A stretch of 64,000 nt of DNA, from positions 124,001 to 188,000 of the forward strand of contig NZ_VLIY01000007.1 of NCBI RefSeq assembly GCF_007489285.1, read 5' to 3'. A program made the translations under genes and the position numbers. This document shows positions 7,911-18,756 of this stretch, piece by piece; the first letter of the stretch is position 1; each line of letters starts with the position of its first letter. The notes beneath the pieces were generated by a model, which saw only the letters and a list, made by a program, of their open reading frames with translations, had not been told where the DNA came from and made no database searches. This DNA comes from Skermania sp. ID1734 (lineage in GTDB: Bacteria > Actinomycetota > Actinomycetes > Mycobacteriales > Mycobacteriaceae).

Positions 7911-9506
7911 TCAGCGCCAACTCGGCAGCCAGAGCTCGTTGGACCACATGGTCGGCGAGATCGGCAGCGCGGTCAGCACGGGCCATAGCCAGATGAAGTT
8001 CGCGATGACAATGGCCAGGTACAGCGCCGCCACCAGCAGGCCGGTGTTGCGTCGTTCCAGACCATTGCGGGCGCGACCGATGATGTCGCCGAGAGTGAGC
8101 GCGAGGACCATCATGAAGAACGGCGCCATAGCGACGGCGTAGAAGTAGTACATCTGCCGGTCGAGGTCGGCGAACCAGGGCAGCAGCGCGGCGAAATATC
8201 CGGTCAACGCGGCGGTGTAGCGCCAGTCCCGACCGACGATCGCGCGCCAGAGCCCCCAGATCAGCACCGGGAAGGCCAGCCAGTAGATGGCCGGCGTGCC
8301 GATCAGCATGACGGCCTTCACGCAGGAGGCGGCGCCGCACCCTTTGATGTGGTCACCGTCGGCGAAGTAGTAGAGCATCGGACGCAGCCCCATCGGCCAG
8401 GTCCATGGTTTCGACTCCCACGGGTGATGGTTGCCGGCCGAATTGGTCAGCCCCTCATGGAATTTCAGGACCGTGCCGCTGTAATACCACAGGGAGCGTA
8501 GCGCGTCCGGGACGAAGGAAAAGTGGCCGCCGGTGCCGACCTTCACGCCGACCACGTGTCGGTAGACGCCGGTCTCGCTGGCGAACCAAGGCCAATAGCT
8601 AGCGAGATACACGCACAGCGGGATCAGGACGAGCGAATAGATGGTGGACGGCAGGTCGCGGATGGCGGTCCCCAACCACGGCCTGGCCACGCCGTATGCC
8701 CGCCGGTTGGCGATGTCGAACCCAATGCTGAGCACCGCAAAAAAGAGCAGGAAGTAGAGGCCCGACCACTTGGTACCGCAAGCGAGGCCGACGAGCACGC
8801 CGCCGCCGAAGCGCCACCAGCGCACCCCAAGTCGCGGCCCCAACGCCGAGACGCCGATCCGGCCTTCCGCCTGCACGGTCGCCATCCGTTCGCGCATGCG
8901 GTCTCTGTCGACGATGAGGCAGCCGAACGCGGCCACTCCGAAGAGCGCCAGAAAGATGTCGAGCATCCCCAGCCGAGCCGAGACGAAGCTGAGTCCGTCG
9001 ACGATGAGCAGCAACCCGGCGATCGCACCGATCATGGTCGAGCGGGACAGTCGCCGCACGATGCGCACCACCAACAGCACGGTCACGGTGCCGGCTACCG
9101 CCGAAGAAAACCGCCAGCCCCAGGCGTCGTAGCCGAACATTGCCTCGCCGATGGCAATGAGTTGCTTGGCCACCGGTGGATGCACGACGAGGCCGTAACC
9201 CGGGTTGTCCGGCGTCCAGCCGCCGGTGAGCACTTGCCAGGCCTGTGGTACGTAGTGCTTTTCGTCGAAAACCGGGGTACCGCCGTCGGTGGGATAGTTC
9301 AGCATTGTGAACCGGGTGATGGCGGCGATCAGCGTGATGAAGGCGGTGACGACCCATCCGCGCTTGGTGTCGGTGGGACCGAAATCTGCCGGCGGAACGA
9401 GCGGGCCGGGCCCGACGGCGAGTTGATGCGTCGAGGCGGCGGCGCGTCGCTCGGCGGTCACGGTCACGCAGTCGATCGTATGCTGTTGGGGAGCCCGCTC
9501 GGCCAC
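7911..9506 (-). CDS. pmt: Protein O-mannosyltransferase (Pmt, GT39)
   Basis: A 531-residue polytopic membrane protein that transfers mannose from polyprenyl-phosphate-mannose to Ser/Thr of exported proteins, coupled to Sec secretion in actinobacteria. The Asp-Glu catalytic pair is in the first external loop (VFDEKHY, about residues 80-85), followed by VVHPPVAKQLIAIGE and HPWESKPWTWPMG, both characteristic of the family. About ten hydrophobic helices follow. The context (beside rsmI, divergent) is the same as Rv1002c/Rv1003 of M. tuberculosis. It appears to be a stand-alone gene. Confidence 0.95.
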   Translation of the reverse strand: MAERAPQQHTIDCVTVTAERRAAASTHQLAVGPGPLVPPADFGPTDTKRGWVVTAFITLIAAITRFTMLNYPTDGGTPVFDEKHYVPQAWQVLTGGWTPDNPGYGLVVHPPVAKQLIAIGEAMFGYDAWGWRFSSAVAGTVTVLLVVRIVRRLSRSTMIGAIAGLLLIVDGLSFVSARLGMLDIFLALFGVAAFGCLIVDRDRMRERMATVQAEGRIGVSALGPRLGVRWWRFGGGVLVGLACGTKWSGLYFLLFFAVLSIGFDIANRRAYGVARPWLGTAIRDLPSTIYSLVLIPLCVYLASYWPWFASETGVYRHVVGVKVGTGGHFSFVPDALRSLWYYSGTVLKFHEGLTNSAGNHHPWESKPWTWPMGLRPMLYYFADGDHIKGCGAASCVKAVMLIGTPAIYWLAFPVLIWGLWRAIVGRDWRYTAALTGYFAALLPWFADLDRQMYYFYAVAMAPFFMMVLALTLGDIIGRARNGLERRNTGLLVAALYLAIVIANFIWLWPVLTALPISPTMWSNELWLPSWR

Positions 9507-9561
9507 GCGCGCTTGCTGTCAGCTATCGGCGCAGGTAGGAGTGTGGAAGGACGGTGTGGCG

Positions 9562-10410
9562 ATGACCGAGAACGGCGACGAACTCGGGCGACTGCTGTTG
9601 GCGGCCACACCACTCGGCGATATCGACGACGCGTCCCCGCGGCTGCGGGCGGCGCTGGCCGATGCCGACGTCGTCGCCGCCGAAGACACCCGACGGGTTC
9701 GTGCCCTGGCGCATGCTCTCGACATCACGATCGGTGGACGGGTGGTCAGCTATTACGACCACGTCGAAAGCGCTCGCACGCCGGCCCTGCTCGATGCGAT
9801 ACGCCGCGGCGACACGGTCCTGCTGGTCACCGACGCGGGCATGCCGTCGGTGAGCGACCCGGGCTACCGGTTGGTCTCCGCGTGCATCGACGCGGGCCTA
9901 CCGGTCACGTGTCTACCCGGGCCGTCGGCCGTCACGACCGCGCTCGCGCTGTCGGGCCTGCCGGTCGAGCGGTTCTGCTTCGACGGCTTTCCGCCGCGTA
10001 AGCGCGGAGCTCGCCGGGCATGGCTGGACAGTCTCTTAACCGAGCAACGCGCGTGCGTCTTCTTCGAAGCGCCGCACCGGCTCGCGGAGTGCCTGGCCGA
10101 CGCCGCCGATGTGCTCGGTGCACAGCGTCGCGCGGCCGTATGCCGTGAGCTCACCAAGACCTACGAAGAGGTCGTGCGCGGCACGCTTGAGGAACTCGCG
10201 CAGTGGGCCGTCGGCGGCGCCCGCGGCGAAATCACCGTGGTCATCGAGGGCGCGACCCGAGCCGCAGCGGATCCCGCCGAGTTGATCGGCGCAGTCGAGG
10301 AACTGGTGGAATCCGGAGTGCGGTTGAAGGAGGCCTGCGCCCAGGTCGCGACTGCCGGCGTTTCGCGGCGCGAGTTGTACGAAGCAGTGCTGGCGGCGCG
10401 GCGGGGCTAG
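9562..10410 (+). CDS. rsmI: 16S rRNA 2'-O-ribose C1402 methyltransferase RsmI
   Basis: A 282-residue SAM-dependent tetrapyrrole-methylase-fold enzyme that 2'-O-methylates C1402 in the ribosomal decoding centre. Family motifs: ATPLGDIDD near the N-terminus, AAEDTRR, VTDAGMPSVSDPGYRLV and CLPGPSA. The usual RsmI linker and C-terminal domain are present. The ATG at 9562 was chosen; in-frame GTG codons at 9541 and 9556 are possible, and GGAAGG at 9545-9550 would suit the latter. It is divergent from pmt. Confidence 0.95.
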   Translation: MTENGDELGRLLLAATPLGDIDDASPRLRAALADADVVAAEDTRRVRALAHALDITIGGRVVSYYDHVESARTPALLDAIRRGDTVLLVTDAGMPSVSDPGYRLVSACIDAGLPVTCLPGPSAVTTALALSGLPVERFCFDGFPPRKRGARRAWLDSLLTEQRACVFFEAPHRLAECLADAADVLGAQRRAAVCRELTKTYEEVVRGTLEELAQWAVGGARGEITVVIEGATRAAADPAELIGAVEELVESGVRLKEACAQVATAGVSRRELYEAVLAARRG

Positions 10411-10418
10411 CGCCGGTT

Positions 10419-10589
10419 CTAAGCGGTAGCTCTGCGTACGAATTCCAGGCGCTCGTAGCTGGTTTTTTGCGCCGCAGCCTCGATGACATGGGCTTCGGTT
10501 TGACGGCCGAGTTTCTGATCGATTTCGATGATGCCGCGCGCGGCATTGATTTGCGCGTCGCGAAGCGGCTTTTGGCGGTCCTCAGTCAT
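10419..10589 (-). CDS. Small hypothetical protein
   Basis: A 56-residue, mostly helical charged protein (MTEDRQKPLRDAQINAARG...), with GAGGGAGA upstream of the ATG. The start overlaps the end of the upstream frame-disrupted membrane-protein gene in an ATGACTGA arrangement, so the two were translationally coupled. No family recognised. It is convergent with rsmI, eight bases away. Confidence 0.6.
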   Translation of the reverse strand: MTEDRQKPLRDAQINAARGIIEIDQKLGRQTEAHVIEAAAQKTSYERLEFVRRATA

Positions 10590-10910
10590 CTGGTTCTCCC
10601 TCAACCTGCCTATCAGTATCGTTGCGGCGCAGAACCTCAGCAAGCACGAGCCGACCGACAACCAGCTCGTCGTGTCCTGCGAGACTGCTCGTCAGCATTG
10701 ACCGAACCGTCTCGGTGCCCAGATCGGCGCGCCCGGAATCATCGACAACGCCAACTCGACCGCCCACTGAAACCGTCGCCACCATTCCTCCCTGCGGCCT
10801 TGCGACTCGCGTTGGAGTGTGGCGCCCCTGTTGGCCCGCCACACTCCAACTCCCGTCGCTGCAGCCACGATCAGTGTCAGACTCGATAGCAGAATCTGCG
10901 CGACGCCCAC
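10582..10910 (-). pseudogene. Small single-pass membrane protein gene, frame-disrupted
   Basis: The first frame (GTG at 10910) gives a transmembrane helix (GVAQILLSSLTLIVAAATGV) and then RREEWWRRFQWAVELALS. This is the usual start of a small actinobacterial membrane protein family that I know only as hypothetical. It then runs out of frame to a stop at 10692. The frame one base back continues as DDSGRADLGTETVRSML... to VEGEPDD at 10582 and looks like the natural continuation. One base appears to be missing near 10741-10745. TCGATG is not a recognisable slippery site, so a mutation or sequencing error is more likely than programmed frameshifting. The reconstructed protein has about 109 residues. 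Confidence 0.65.
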
Positions 10911-10918
10911 TCCGCGAC

Positions 10919-12031
10919 CTAGCCGGCGATGCCCGTGGCGGGCCGATATCCGGAATCCTCCCCAAATGTCGCGCGATCGGCCGCGGCTCGGCCGGCCAGC
11001 CAGCCCGAGGGATCGATGGTGCCGGTCCGCATCGGTGTGGTGTTCGGGAACAACCTGCTGAACTCCGCGTCGACGTCGGCCAACTGGCTGGACAGCACCG
11101 GCAGGACGTCACTGACCGAGAGCGCCGACTCCGCCGCGGCCTGCATGGTTGCCTGACTGTCGGCCGCGCTCAGCCGCTGGCCGATACGCACGGCGAACCC
11201 GTATAGGAAGGCACGCCGGAACGAGGTGGTCGAACTGGCGTCAATACCACCAGCGGCGGAATGCATTGCCCGCGTTGCCTGGATGAGTAATGACGTGAAC
11301 AGCAGTTCCACCTGATCGAGGTCGGTGGGTGTACCCACTGCGGTGGCCATGGCCAGCTTGGTGAAGAACACGGTGCGCACCCGGTTGGCGTCGGCAACCT
11401 CGGCGAGCAACTGGGCCTTCTCCTTCACGTACGGGCTGTGCAGATGAATACGCCGGCTGTCGACGGTCGTCTCCGAGTCGCTGGCATCGGCCCGCAACAG
11501 CACTGCGCTGACCGCGTGCTTGGACATGAGCTCTTGGGCCTTGGCGGTGAAAGTTTCGGCCTCCTCGGCGAATTCGGTGCTTTCGGCTTTAGCGAGCAGG
11601 CCGCGGATGCGGGCCAGCAACTTCGGGTCCGCGCCACCACGATCGGCGCGCTCCTCGAACCCCTCGTGCCACCGCGACGGCGGCGGCAGTTCCGCGGTCA
11701 ACCGCGGGAGCCGCCGCCACAACCGGACGACGGAACTGCGCTGCAGCGGCGTGGACCCGAAACCGGCCGGATCACTGAACTGTTCGGCCAACGCACGCAC
11801 CTGATTCAGCCAGCGCTTGGGCGCGCGGTCCGAATTCGGGTGCAACCGCGCGTCGTAGAGGATTGCCCACGCCGCGAGCCGGACTTCCGCGACGCCGAGC
11901 GACTTGCGGGTGATGTGCATGACGTCGGCGGGTTGCCAGCCGCGTTCATAGGCCTCGGCCAGCGCCTGCAAGACCGCATCCCCGTCGGCCACCAGCGATT
12001 CCAACGTTTCCCGAACATATGTTCTATCCAT
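10919..12031 (-). CDS. DUF2786 domain-containing protein
   Basis: A 370-residue cytoplasmic protein. A DUF2786 segment is visible around residues 135-180 (LLARIRGLLAKAESTEFAEEAETFTAKAQELMSKHA), a module of unknown function common in actinobacteria and phages. The remainder is helical with no catalytic motif that I recognise. It appears to head a run toward the small membrane gene (stop at 10919, next start at 10910). The position between rsmI and metG is accessory relative to M. tuberculosis. Confidence 0.85.
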   Translation of the reverse strand: MDRTYVRETLESLVADGDAVLQALAEAYERGWQPADVMHITRKSLGVAEVRLAAWAILYDARLHPNSDRAPKRWLNQVRALAEQFSDPAGFGSTPLQRSSVVRLWRRLPRLTAELPPPSRWHEGFEERADRGGADPKLLARIRGLLAKAESTEFAEEAETFTAKAQELMSKHAVSAVLLRADASDSETTVDSRRIHLHSPYVKEKAQLLAEVADANRVRTVFFTKLAMATAVGTPTDLDQVELLFTSLLIQATRAMHSAAGGIDASSTTSFRRAFLYGFAVRIGQRLSAADSQATMQAAAESALSVSDVLPVLSSQLADVDAEFSRLFPNTTPMRTGTIDPSGWLAGRAAADRATFGEDSGYRPATGIAG

Positions 12032-12064
12032 GCGGACAGTGTGCCCGAGGCCACCGACAAAAAT

Positions 12065-12346
12065 TCAACGGCGGGCGGTCAGCGTCTGAAAAAGCTCGGT
12101 GAACTCTTTGAGTGCTCGCCGGTCTTCGAGGTCGGGCGGGTGGAAACCGCGGTCCGTGGTCACGGCGACGGCAGTGCCCCGGCGGATCTTCAATTCCTTC
12201 CAGCACAGCGAAAGGCACTGCGCGCCGACGCGGCGGCCGTGCACGATCAGCACGATCCGGGAGGTGAATTCGGCGGTCTTCCACGACAGCTCGTCGGCAA
12301 TGTCGTCGGTGAGCGGCCCCGGGGCCACGAATTCCGCCAGGTACAC
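12065..12346 (-). CDS. Small HPr-like protein without the phospho-accepting histidine
   Basis: A 93-residue protein starting at GTG 12346. From about residue 25 onward the order of blocks resembles the HPr phosphocarrier fold: TAEFTSRIVLIVHGRRVGAQ, then CLSLCWKELKIRRGTAVAVTTDRG, then ALKEFTELFQTL. In true HPr proteins the N-terminal GLHARPA loop carries His15; here that place reads GPLTDDIADEL, so phosphotransfer is not possible. A regulatory or structural role is conceivable. The similarity is by eye and needs a profile search. The gene lies between metG and the DUF2786 gene, all on the minus strand, and may be co-transcribed with metG (18-base gap). Confidence 0.6.
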   Translation of the reverse strand: MYLAEFVAPGPLTDDIADELSWKTAEFTSRIVLIVHGRRVGAQCLSLCWKELKIRRGTAVAVTTDRGFHPPDLEDRRALKEFTELFQTLTARR

Positions 12347-12364
12347 CCTTACTCACCCCTTGCA

Positions 12365-13915
12365 CTACTCCGGTTCGACGTACCTCGGAAACACCGGCGA
12401 CGGCGCCGGCAGGGGTCGGCCCGGCTCGAGCGTCGTAGCAATATCGGCGAAACTACGCCGATCCGGCTCCACCGCAAGCAGATCGAGAATCTTGGCGGCC
12501 GAGTCCGGCATCACCGGCTGCACGAGAATGCCGACCACGCGCAGCACGCCGAGCGTCACGTACAGCACCGTGGCCATCCGGGCGGGATCGGTCTTGCGCA
12601 GTACCCACGGCTGTTGCGCCGAGAAGTAGCGATTGGTTTCACCCAGCACCGACCAGATCGCTTCCAGCGCCAGATGCATCTGCTGCACCTCGAACTCCTC
12701 GCGGCAGCGAGCCAGCAAAGCGCTTGCGCTGTCGAGCAGTTCGCGATCCTCGGGGGTGTACTCACCCGGCGTGGGCACCACGCCGTCACAATTCTTCGCG
12801 ACCATGGTCAGCGAGCGCTGCGCCAGATTTCCCAGATCGTTGGCCAGGTCGGCGTTGATGCGGGTGACGATGGCCTCGTGGCTGTAGCTGCCATCTTGGC
12901 CGTAGGAGATTTCCCGCAAGAGGAAGAAGCGCACGGCGTCGAGGCCGTAGGTCGCAATCAACTGCGTCGGGTCGATCACGTTGCCCACCGATTTGGACAT
13001 TTTCTCGCCCTTGTAGTTGACGAACCCGTGCGCGAAGACCCGCTTGGGCAGCTCGATGCCCGCCGACATCAAGAACGCCGGCCAGTACACGCAGTGAAAG
13101 CGAATGATGTCCTTGCCGATGACGTGCAGGTCGGCCGGCCAAAACTTCTGGAACGCAGGGGAGTTGGTGTCGGGATAGCCGACCCCGGTGAGGTAGTTGG
13201 TCAATGCGTCCACCCAGACGTACATCACGTGTTCGGGATGGTTGGGCACCGGAACGCCCCAGTCGAACGTGGTCCGGGAAATCGAAAGGTCCTTCAATCC
13301 GGACTTGACCGCGCTGATCACCTCGTTGCGCCGCGTGTTCGGCGCGATGAATTCCGGGTGCTCCTCGTAGTGCTGCAGCAGCCGGTCCTGATACGCCGAA
13401 AGCCGGAAGAAGTAGTTGGATTCCTCGCTCCAGGTCACCGGCGTCTTGGTTTCGGTCGAGATTCGGGTGCCGTCCGGCAGCAGAGTGGTCTCGTCCTCGG
13501 TGTAGAACGCCTCGTCGCGGACCGAGTACCAACCGGCGTAGGTGTCGAGGTAGATGTCGCCGTTGGACTGCATCCGGTTCCAGATGTCGATGCTCGCCTG
13601 CAGATGGTCTTCGTCGGTGGTCCGGATGAACCGGTCGATCGAGACGTTCAGCGCGCGGTCGAGCGCCTCGTTCACGTCCGAGTTGCGGGCGGCGTACACG
13701 CCGACCGCCGTGCCCTCGGCCTCCGCGTATTGCTGCACCTTTTGGCCGTGTTCGTCGGTGCCGGTCATGAAGAACACGTCGAAACCGTCAAGTCGCTTGA
13801 ACCGGGCAATCGCGTCGGCCGAGATCGACTCGTAGGCGTGCCCGACGTGCGGGGCGCCGTTCGGGTAGTCGATGGCCGTGGTGATGTAGAAGGCTGGCCG
13901 GTCAGGTGTGCTCAT
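12365..13915 (-). CDS. metG: Methionyl-tRNA synthetase
   Basis: A 516-residue class I aminoacyl-tRNA synthetase charging tRNA-Met. It has the N-terminal [20 protein letters not shown] with the HIGH-like HVGH, and KMSKS in [10 protein letters not shown]. The short catalytic insert lacks zinc-binding cysteines, which is the MetG2 type. The anticodon-binding helical domain follows and there is no C-terminal dimerisation domain. The ATG at 13915 gives the standard start; upstream in-frame codons belong to the antisense of tatD. It is divergent from tatD with about 22 bases between starts, as in M. tuberculosis Rv1007c/Rv1008. Confidence 0.97.
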   Translation of the reverse strand: MSTPDRPAFYITTAIDYPNGAPHVGHAYESISADAIARFKRLDGFDVFFMTGTDEHGQKVQQYAEAEGTAVGVYAARNSDVNEALDRALNVSIDRFIRTTDEDHLQASIDIWNRMQSNGDIYLDTYAGWYSVRDEAFYTEDETTLLPDGTRISTETKTPVTWSEESNYFFRLSAYQDRLLQHYEEHPEFIAPNTRRNEVISAVKSGLKDLSISRTTFDWGVPVPNHPEHVMYVWVDALTNYLTGVGYPDTNSPAFQKFWPADLHVIGKDIIRFHCVYWPAFLMSAGIELPKRVFAHGFVNYKGEKMSKSVGNVIDPTQLIATYGLDAVRFFLLREISYGQDGSYSHEAIVTRINADLANDLGNLAQRSLTMVAKNCDGVVPTPGEYTPEDRELLDSASALLARCREEFEVQQMHLALEAIWSVLGETNRYFSAQQPWVLRKTDPARMATVLYVTLGVLRVVGILVQPVMPDSAAKILDLLAVEPDRRSFADIATTLEPGRPLPAPSPVFPRYVEPE

Positions 13916-13937
13916 GGTGGGCCCTACTCTAATCGGC

Positions 13938-14804
13938 GTGCCGACTGCTGATTCTGACGTGCCCGGCCTGCCGGGCAACAGGGCCCGTCCCGCGCCCGAC
14001 CTGCCCGAGCCGCTGGCGCCGCTTGTCGACGCGCACACGCATCTGGACGCGTGCGGCGCTACCGATGCGGACAGCGTCGCGACGATCGTCGACCGGGCTG
14101 CCTCCGTCGGAGTCGGGCGGGTCGTGACGGTCGCCGACGATCTCGCGGCCGCCCGCTTCGCCGTCGACGCCGCGCGGTGGAACCCGCGGGTCTACGCGGC
14201 GGTGGCCATCCATCCCACCCGAGCCAATGCGCTCGACGACGCGACCAAGGCGGAGATCGAACGACTCGCCCGTGACCCGCGGGTCGTGGCGGTGGGCGAG
14301 ACGGGACTCGACTACTACTGGCCCGGCAAGCTCGATGGCTGTGCCGACATTGCCGAACAGGTCGAAGGCTTCCGCTGGCACATCGACCTGGCCAAGCGGC
14401 TGCACAAGCCGTTGATGATTCACAATCGCGAAGCCGACCATGACCTGCTCGCCGTGCTGCTCGACGAAGGCGCCCCGGAAACCGTCATCCTCCACTGTTT
14501 CTCGTCCGACGCCACGATGGCCGACGCCTGCGTCGAAGCAGGCTACATTCTCAGCTTCTCCGGCACGGTCAGCTTCCGCAACGCCCGCGAATTGCACGAG
14601 GCCGCCAAGCTCGTCCCCGACGATCAGCTTTTGGTCGAAACGGACGCGCCGTACCTCACCCCGCACCCGTTCCGTGGCGCTCCGAACGAGCCGTACTGCC
14701 TGCCGTACACGGTGCGCGCACTGGCGCAATTGCGCGGTCAGGATCCGGTCGATCTGGCCGCCGCTGCCACTGCCAACGCAGAGCGGGTTTACCGACTGAG
14801 CTGA
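13938..14804 (+). CDS. tatD: TatD family metal-dependent hydrolase (DNase)
   Basis: A 288-residue TIM-barrel amidohydrolase-like nuclease. Metal ligands visible: HTHLD near the N-terminus, [20 protein letters not shown] and the closing ETDAPYL. TatD proteins have 3'-5' exonuclease activity linked to DNA repair and turnover. The GTG at 13938 was chosen because the open frame upstream overlaps the metG start. It is the first gene of the tatD-rpfB-rsmA direction. A 173-base leader separates it from rpfB, so rpfB probably has its own promoter. Confidence 0.94.
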   Translation: MPTADSDVPGLPGNRARPAPDLPEPLAPLVDAHTHLDACGATDADSVATIVDRAASVGVGRVVTVADDLAAARFAVDAARWNPRVYAAVAIHPTRANALDDATKAEIERLARDPRVVAVGETGLDYYWPGKLDGCADIAEQVEGFRWHIDLAKRLHKPLMIHNREADHDLLAVLLDEGAPETVILHCFSSDATMADACVEAGYILSFSGTVSFRNARELHEAAKLVPDDQLLVETDAPYLTPHPFRGAPNEPYCLPYTVRALAQLRGQDPVDLAAAATANAERVYRLS

Positions 14805-14907
14805 TCACTGCTCGGTCGCTTCCCAGCACCTGGACCCGCGCGCTCGGCGAAAAAAATATCTTGGTGTATCGCGCCGTTATCTAGCTGGGCAAACGTTGTG
14901 TTTTCGT

Positions 14908-16141
<1,234 letters not shown>

Positions 16142-16185
16142 CGGCAATGAGCGCGGCCTGAGATCCACTGCGCTAGCTTCTCCCC

Positions 16186-17076
16186 GTGCCCGAAACTCCA
16201 GACCCGTCCCGGCGCGGCCTTGCCGCATTACTCGGGCCGGCCGAGGTGCGCTCGCTGGCCGCGGAGTTCGGCGTGCGGCCGACCAAGCAACTCGGGCAGA
16301 ACTTCGTCCACGACGCCAACACGGTGCGCCGGATCGTCACCGCCGCGCGTGTCGATGATTCCGACGTGGTGCTCGAGGTCGGGCCGGGGCTCGGTTCGTT
16401 GACCTTGGCGCTGCTCGACGTCGTCGATTCCGTCATCGCCGTCGAGATCGACCCCGTTCTGGCGCAACAGTTACCGCGAACCGTTGCCGAGCGCGCCCCG
16501 GAATTGCGACAGCGGCTCACCGTGATTCCCGCCGACGCTCTGCGGATCCGGCGCGCCGATCTGCCGACGGCCCCATCCGCGCTGGTCGCGAACCTGCCCT
16601 ACAACGTCGCCGTGCCGGTCCTACTACATCTGCTGGCCGAACTGCCGTCGCTGGCCAGCGCGTTGGTGATGGTGCAGGCCGAGGTCGCGGACCGGCTCGC
16701 GGCCCCACCGGGCAGCCGCACGTACGGCGTACCCAGCGTCAAGGCGCGATTCTTCGGTGAGGTGCGGCGCGCGGGATCGGTCGGCAAGGCTGTGTTCTGG
16801 CCGCAACCGCAGATTCAGTCGGGCCTGGTCCGCATCGACCGGTACGCCGAAGCGCCCTGGCCGCTGGACGCCGAATTCCGCGCCCAGGTGTTCGCCGTTA
16901 TCGACGCAGCATTCGCGCAGCGGCGCAAGACATTACGTGCCGCGCTGGCCGGTTGGGCGGGCAGCGCCGAGGAGGCCCAGCGCCGACTGGCCGCGGCCGG
17001 AATCGACCCGTCCGCGCGCGGCGAAACGCTCGACGTCGTCGACTATGTCGAACTCGCGAGGATTGCGGCGGGGTAG
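16186..17076 (+). CDS. rsmA: 16S rRNA dimethyladenosine transferase RsmA (KsgA)
   Basis: A 296-residue SAM methyltransferase that dimethylates A1518 and A1519 near the 3' end of 16S rRNA; its loss gives kasugamycin resistance. Motifs: [10 protein letters not shown], the SAM loop [15 protein letters not shown], the catalytic ANLPYNV, and the C-terminal helical [13 protein letters not shown]. It starts at GTG 16186, 44 bases after rpfB. In M. tuberculosis ispE follows directly; here about 5.8 kb of other genes separate the two. Confidence 0.96.
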   Translation: MPETPDPSRRGLAALLGPAEVRSLAAEFGVRPTKQLGQNFVHDANTVRRIVTAARVDDSDVVLEVGPGLGSLTLALLDVVDSVIAVEIDPVLAQQLPRTVAERAPELRQRLTVIPADALRIRRADLPTAPSALVANLPYNVAVPVLLHLLAELPSLASALVMVQAEVADRLAAPPGSRTYGVPSVKARFFGEVRRAGSVGKAVFWPQPQIQSGLVRIDRYAEAPWPLDAEFRAQVFAVIDAAFAQRRKTLRAALAGWAGSAEEAQRRLAAAGIDPSARGETLDVVDYVELARIAAG

Positions 17077-17145
17077 GCCACTACCCGGCCGACCTCAGGC
17101 ATACCTAAAGTGGAAATGTACGAGTGAGATGCGTCATAGGAATCT

Positions 17146-18756
17146 ATGTCTGCGAGGGCTGGCGTGAGCGACAGTGACCGGTTCGACTATGTGATCGTGG
17201 GTGCCGGCAGCGCCGGTGCGGTGCTTGCAGCCCGGTTGTCCGAGGATCCGGCGGCGTCCGTACTGCTCCTCGAAGCCGGCGGTGAAGACGACGCGGACGA
17301 GATCCACATTCCGGCCGCCTTTTCGTCTTTGTTCAAGACCAAGTGGGACTGGAACTACGAGACCGTGGTGCAGAAGCACATGGGCGAGCGGACTGCGTTC
17401 TGGCCCAGGATGAAGGCGCTCGGCGGCTGTTCGTCGATGAACGCCATGATCTACATCCGCGGCAACCGGTTGGATTACGACGGCTGGCGCGACGAATACG
17501 GTGCGCAGGGCTGGGGATACGACGACGTGCTGCCGTATTTCATTCGAGCCGAAGCGAATACCCGATTCGGTGCGCCGTTCCACGGATCCGACGGGCCGCT
17601 GCATGTAGAGGACCGCCGCTTCACGCACGAACTCACCGACGCCTGGGTGCAGTCCGCGGTCGCCGCCGGTATCAAGCCCAACGACGACTTCAACGGCGCC
17701 GAGCAAACCGGAGCCGGGCGGTATCAGGTGACCTGCAAGCGGGGCCGGCGGTGGTCCACCGCCGATGGCTACCTCCGCCCCGCGATGAAACGGCCCAACC
17801 TGACCGTTCGCACCCACGCGTTCGTCACCAAGGTCCTGCTCGATGGCGGTCGTGCTACCGGGGTGTCGTACCGCATTGGCGGCCAGGAGCGCACTGCGCA
17901 TGCGGATGCCGAGGTCATTCTCAGCGGTGGCGCTATCAATTCGCCTCAGCTGCTTATGCTTTCGGGAATCGGTCCGGCCGCGCACCTGCGTGAGGTCGGC
18001 ATCGACGTCGAGGTGGACCTGCCCGGAGTCGGGGAGAACCTGCATGACCATCCGGTGGTCCCGCTGCTCTGGCACACCAAGGACACGTCCGACATCACGG
18101 ACTTCGTCAACCCGCGCCGACTCATTCAATGGCAGTTGACCGGCAAGGGGCCGCTGGCATCCAACATCGGCGAGGGCGGCGGCTTCTTCGCTTCCCGAGA
18201 CGGCCTGGCTGGCCCAGATATTCAGATCCACGTCGCGCCGACCGGCTTCTACGACAACGGATTGCGCGAGCCGCAGGCTCAGATGTTCACGGCCGGCGTG
18301 ACTTTGGTGAAGGTCGCCAGTCGGGGTCGGCTTCGGTTGCGCTCGGCGGATCCGACGTGGCGGCCGGAGCTGGACCCGGAATACTTTGCCGAGCCGGTGG
18401 ACATGGACTCGGTCGTGGCGGGCACGCGTCGGGTCCTCGACATCGTCAGCCAAGGGCCGCTGGCACGCTTCTTGGACAAGCCGTTCCTCCCGGATCGCCT
18501 CGACGGGATCAGCGACTCCGATATTCGCGACCACGCTCGGGCCTGGACCCAGACGCTGTACCACCCGGTCGCCACCTGCGCGATGGGTAGCGGCGAATTG
18601 TCCGTCGTGGACCCGCAATTGCGCGTGCACGGCGTCGAGAAACTGCGCGTCGTCGACGCCTCGGTCATGCCTGAGGTGCCGCGCGGAAACACGAACGCGC
18701 CCACGATCATGATCGCCGAGAAGGCGGCCGACCTCATCAAAGGAGTCCGACAGTGA
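17146..18756 (+). CDS. GMC family oxidoreductase (choline/alcohol dehydrogenase-like)
   Basis: A 536-residue FAD enzyme of the glucose-methanol-choline family. The N-terminal dinucleotide motif is [16 protein letters not shown]; the GMC signature region [19 protein letters not shown] and the second signature [17 protein letters not shown] are both clear. The active-site His is in [12 protein letters not shown] and the Asn in [11 protein letters not shown]. It oxidises an alcohol to an aldehyde. The stop overlaps the start of the aldehyde dehydrogenase (GTGA), so the pair forms a two-step alcohol-to-acid pathway, plausibly choline to betaine or a long-chain alcohol. No betaine-specific partner is present. 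Start ATG 17146; GTG 17164 is possible. Confidence 0.93.
   Translation: MSARAGVSDSDRFDYVIVGAGSAGAVLAARLSEDPAASVLLLEAGGEDDADEIHIPAAFSSLFKTKWDWNYETVVQKHMGERTAFWPRMKALGGCSSMNAMIYIRGNRLDYDGWRDEYGAQGWGYDDVLPYFIRAEANTRFGAPFHGSDGPLHVEDRRFTHELTDAWVQSAVAAGIKPNDDFNGAEQTGAGRYQVTCKRGRRWSTADGYLRPAMKRPNLTVRTHAFVTKVLLDGGRATGVSYRIGGQERTAHADAEVILSGGAINSPQLLMLSGIGPAAHLREVGIDVEVDLPGVGENLHDHPVVPLLWHTKDTSDITDFVNPRRLIQWQLTGKGPLASNIGEGGGFFASRDGLAGPDIQIHVAPTGFYDNGLREPQAQMFTAGVTLVKVASRGRLRLRSADPTWRPELDPEYFAEPVDMDSVVAGTRRVLDIVSQGPLARFLDKPFLPDRLDGISDSDIRDHARAWTQTLYHPVATCAMGSGELSVVDPQLRVHGVEKLRVVDASVMPEVPRGNTNAPTIMIAEKAADLIKGVRQ

Noticed and set aside
10692-10910. Programmed -1 frameshifting in the small membrane gene
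   Set aside because: The junction (TCG ATG) has no slippery heptamer and no downstream stimulatory structure was apparent; a mutation or sequence error is simpler.
11438-13951. 837-codon plus-strand frame opposite metG and the DUF2786 gene
   Set aside because: Antisense shadow of metG, whose motifs are unambiguous; no ribosome site or family features.
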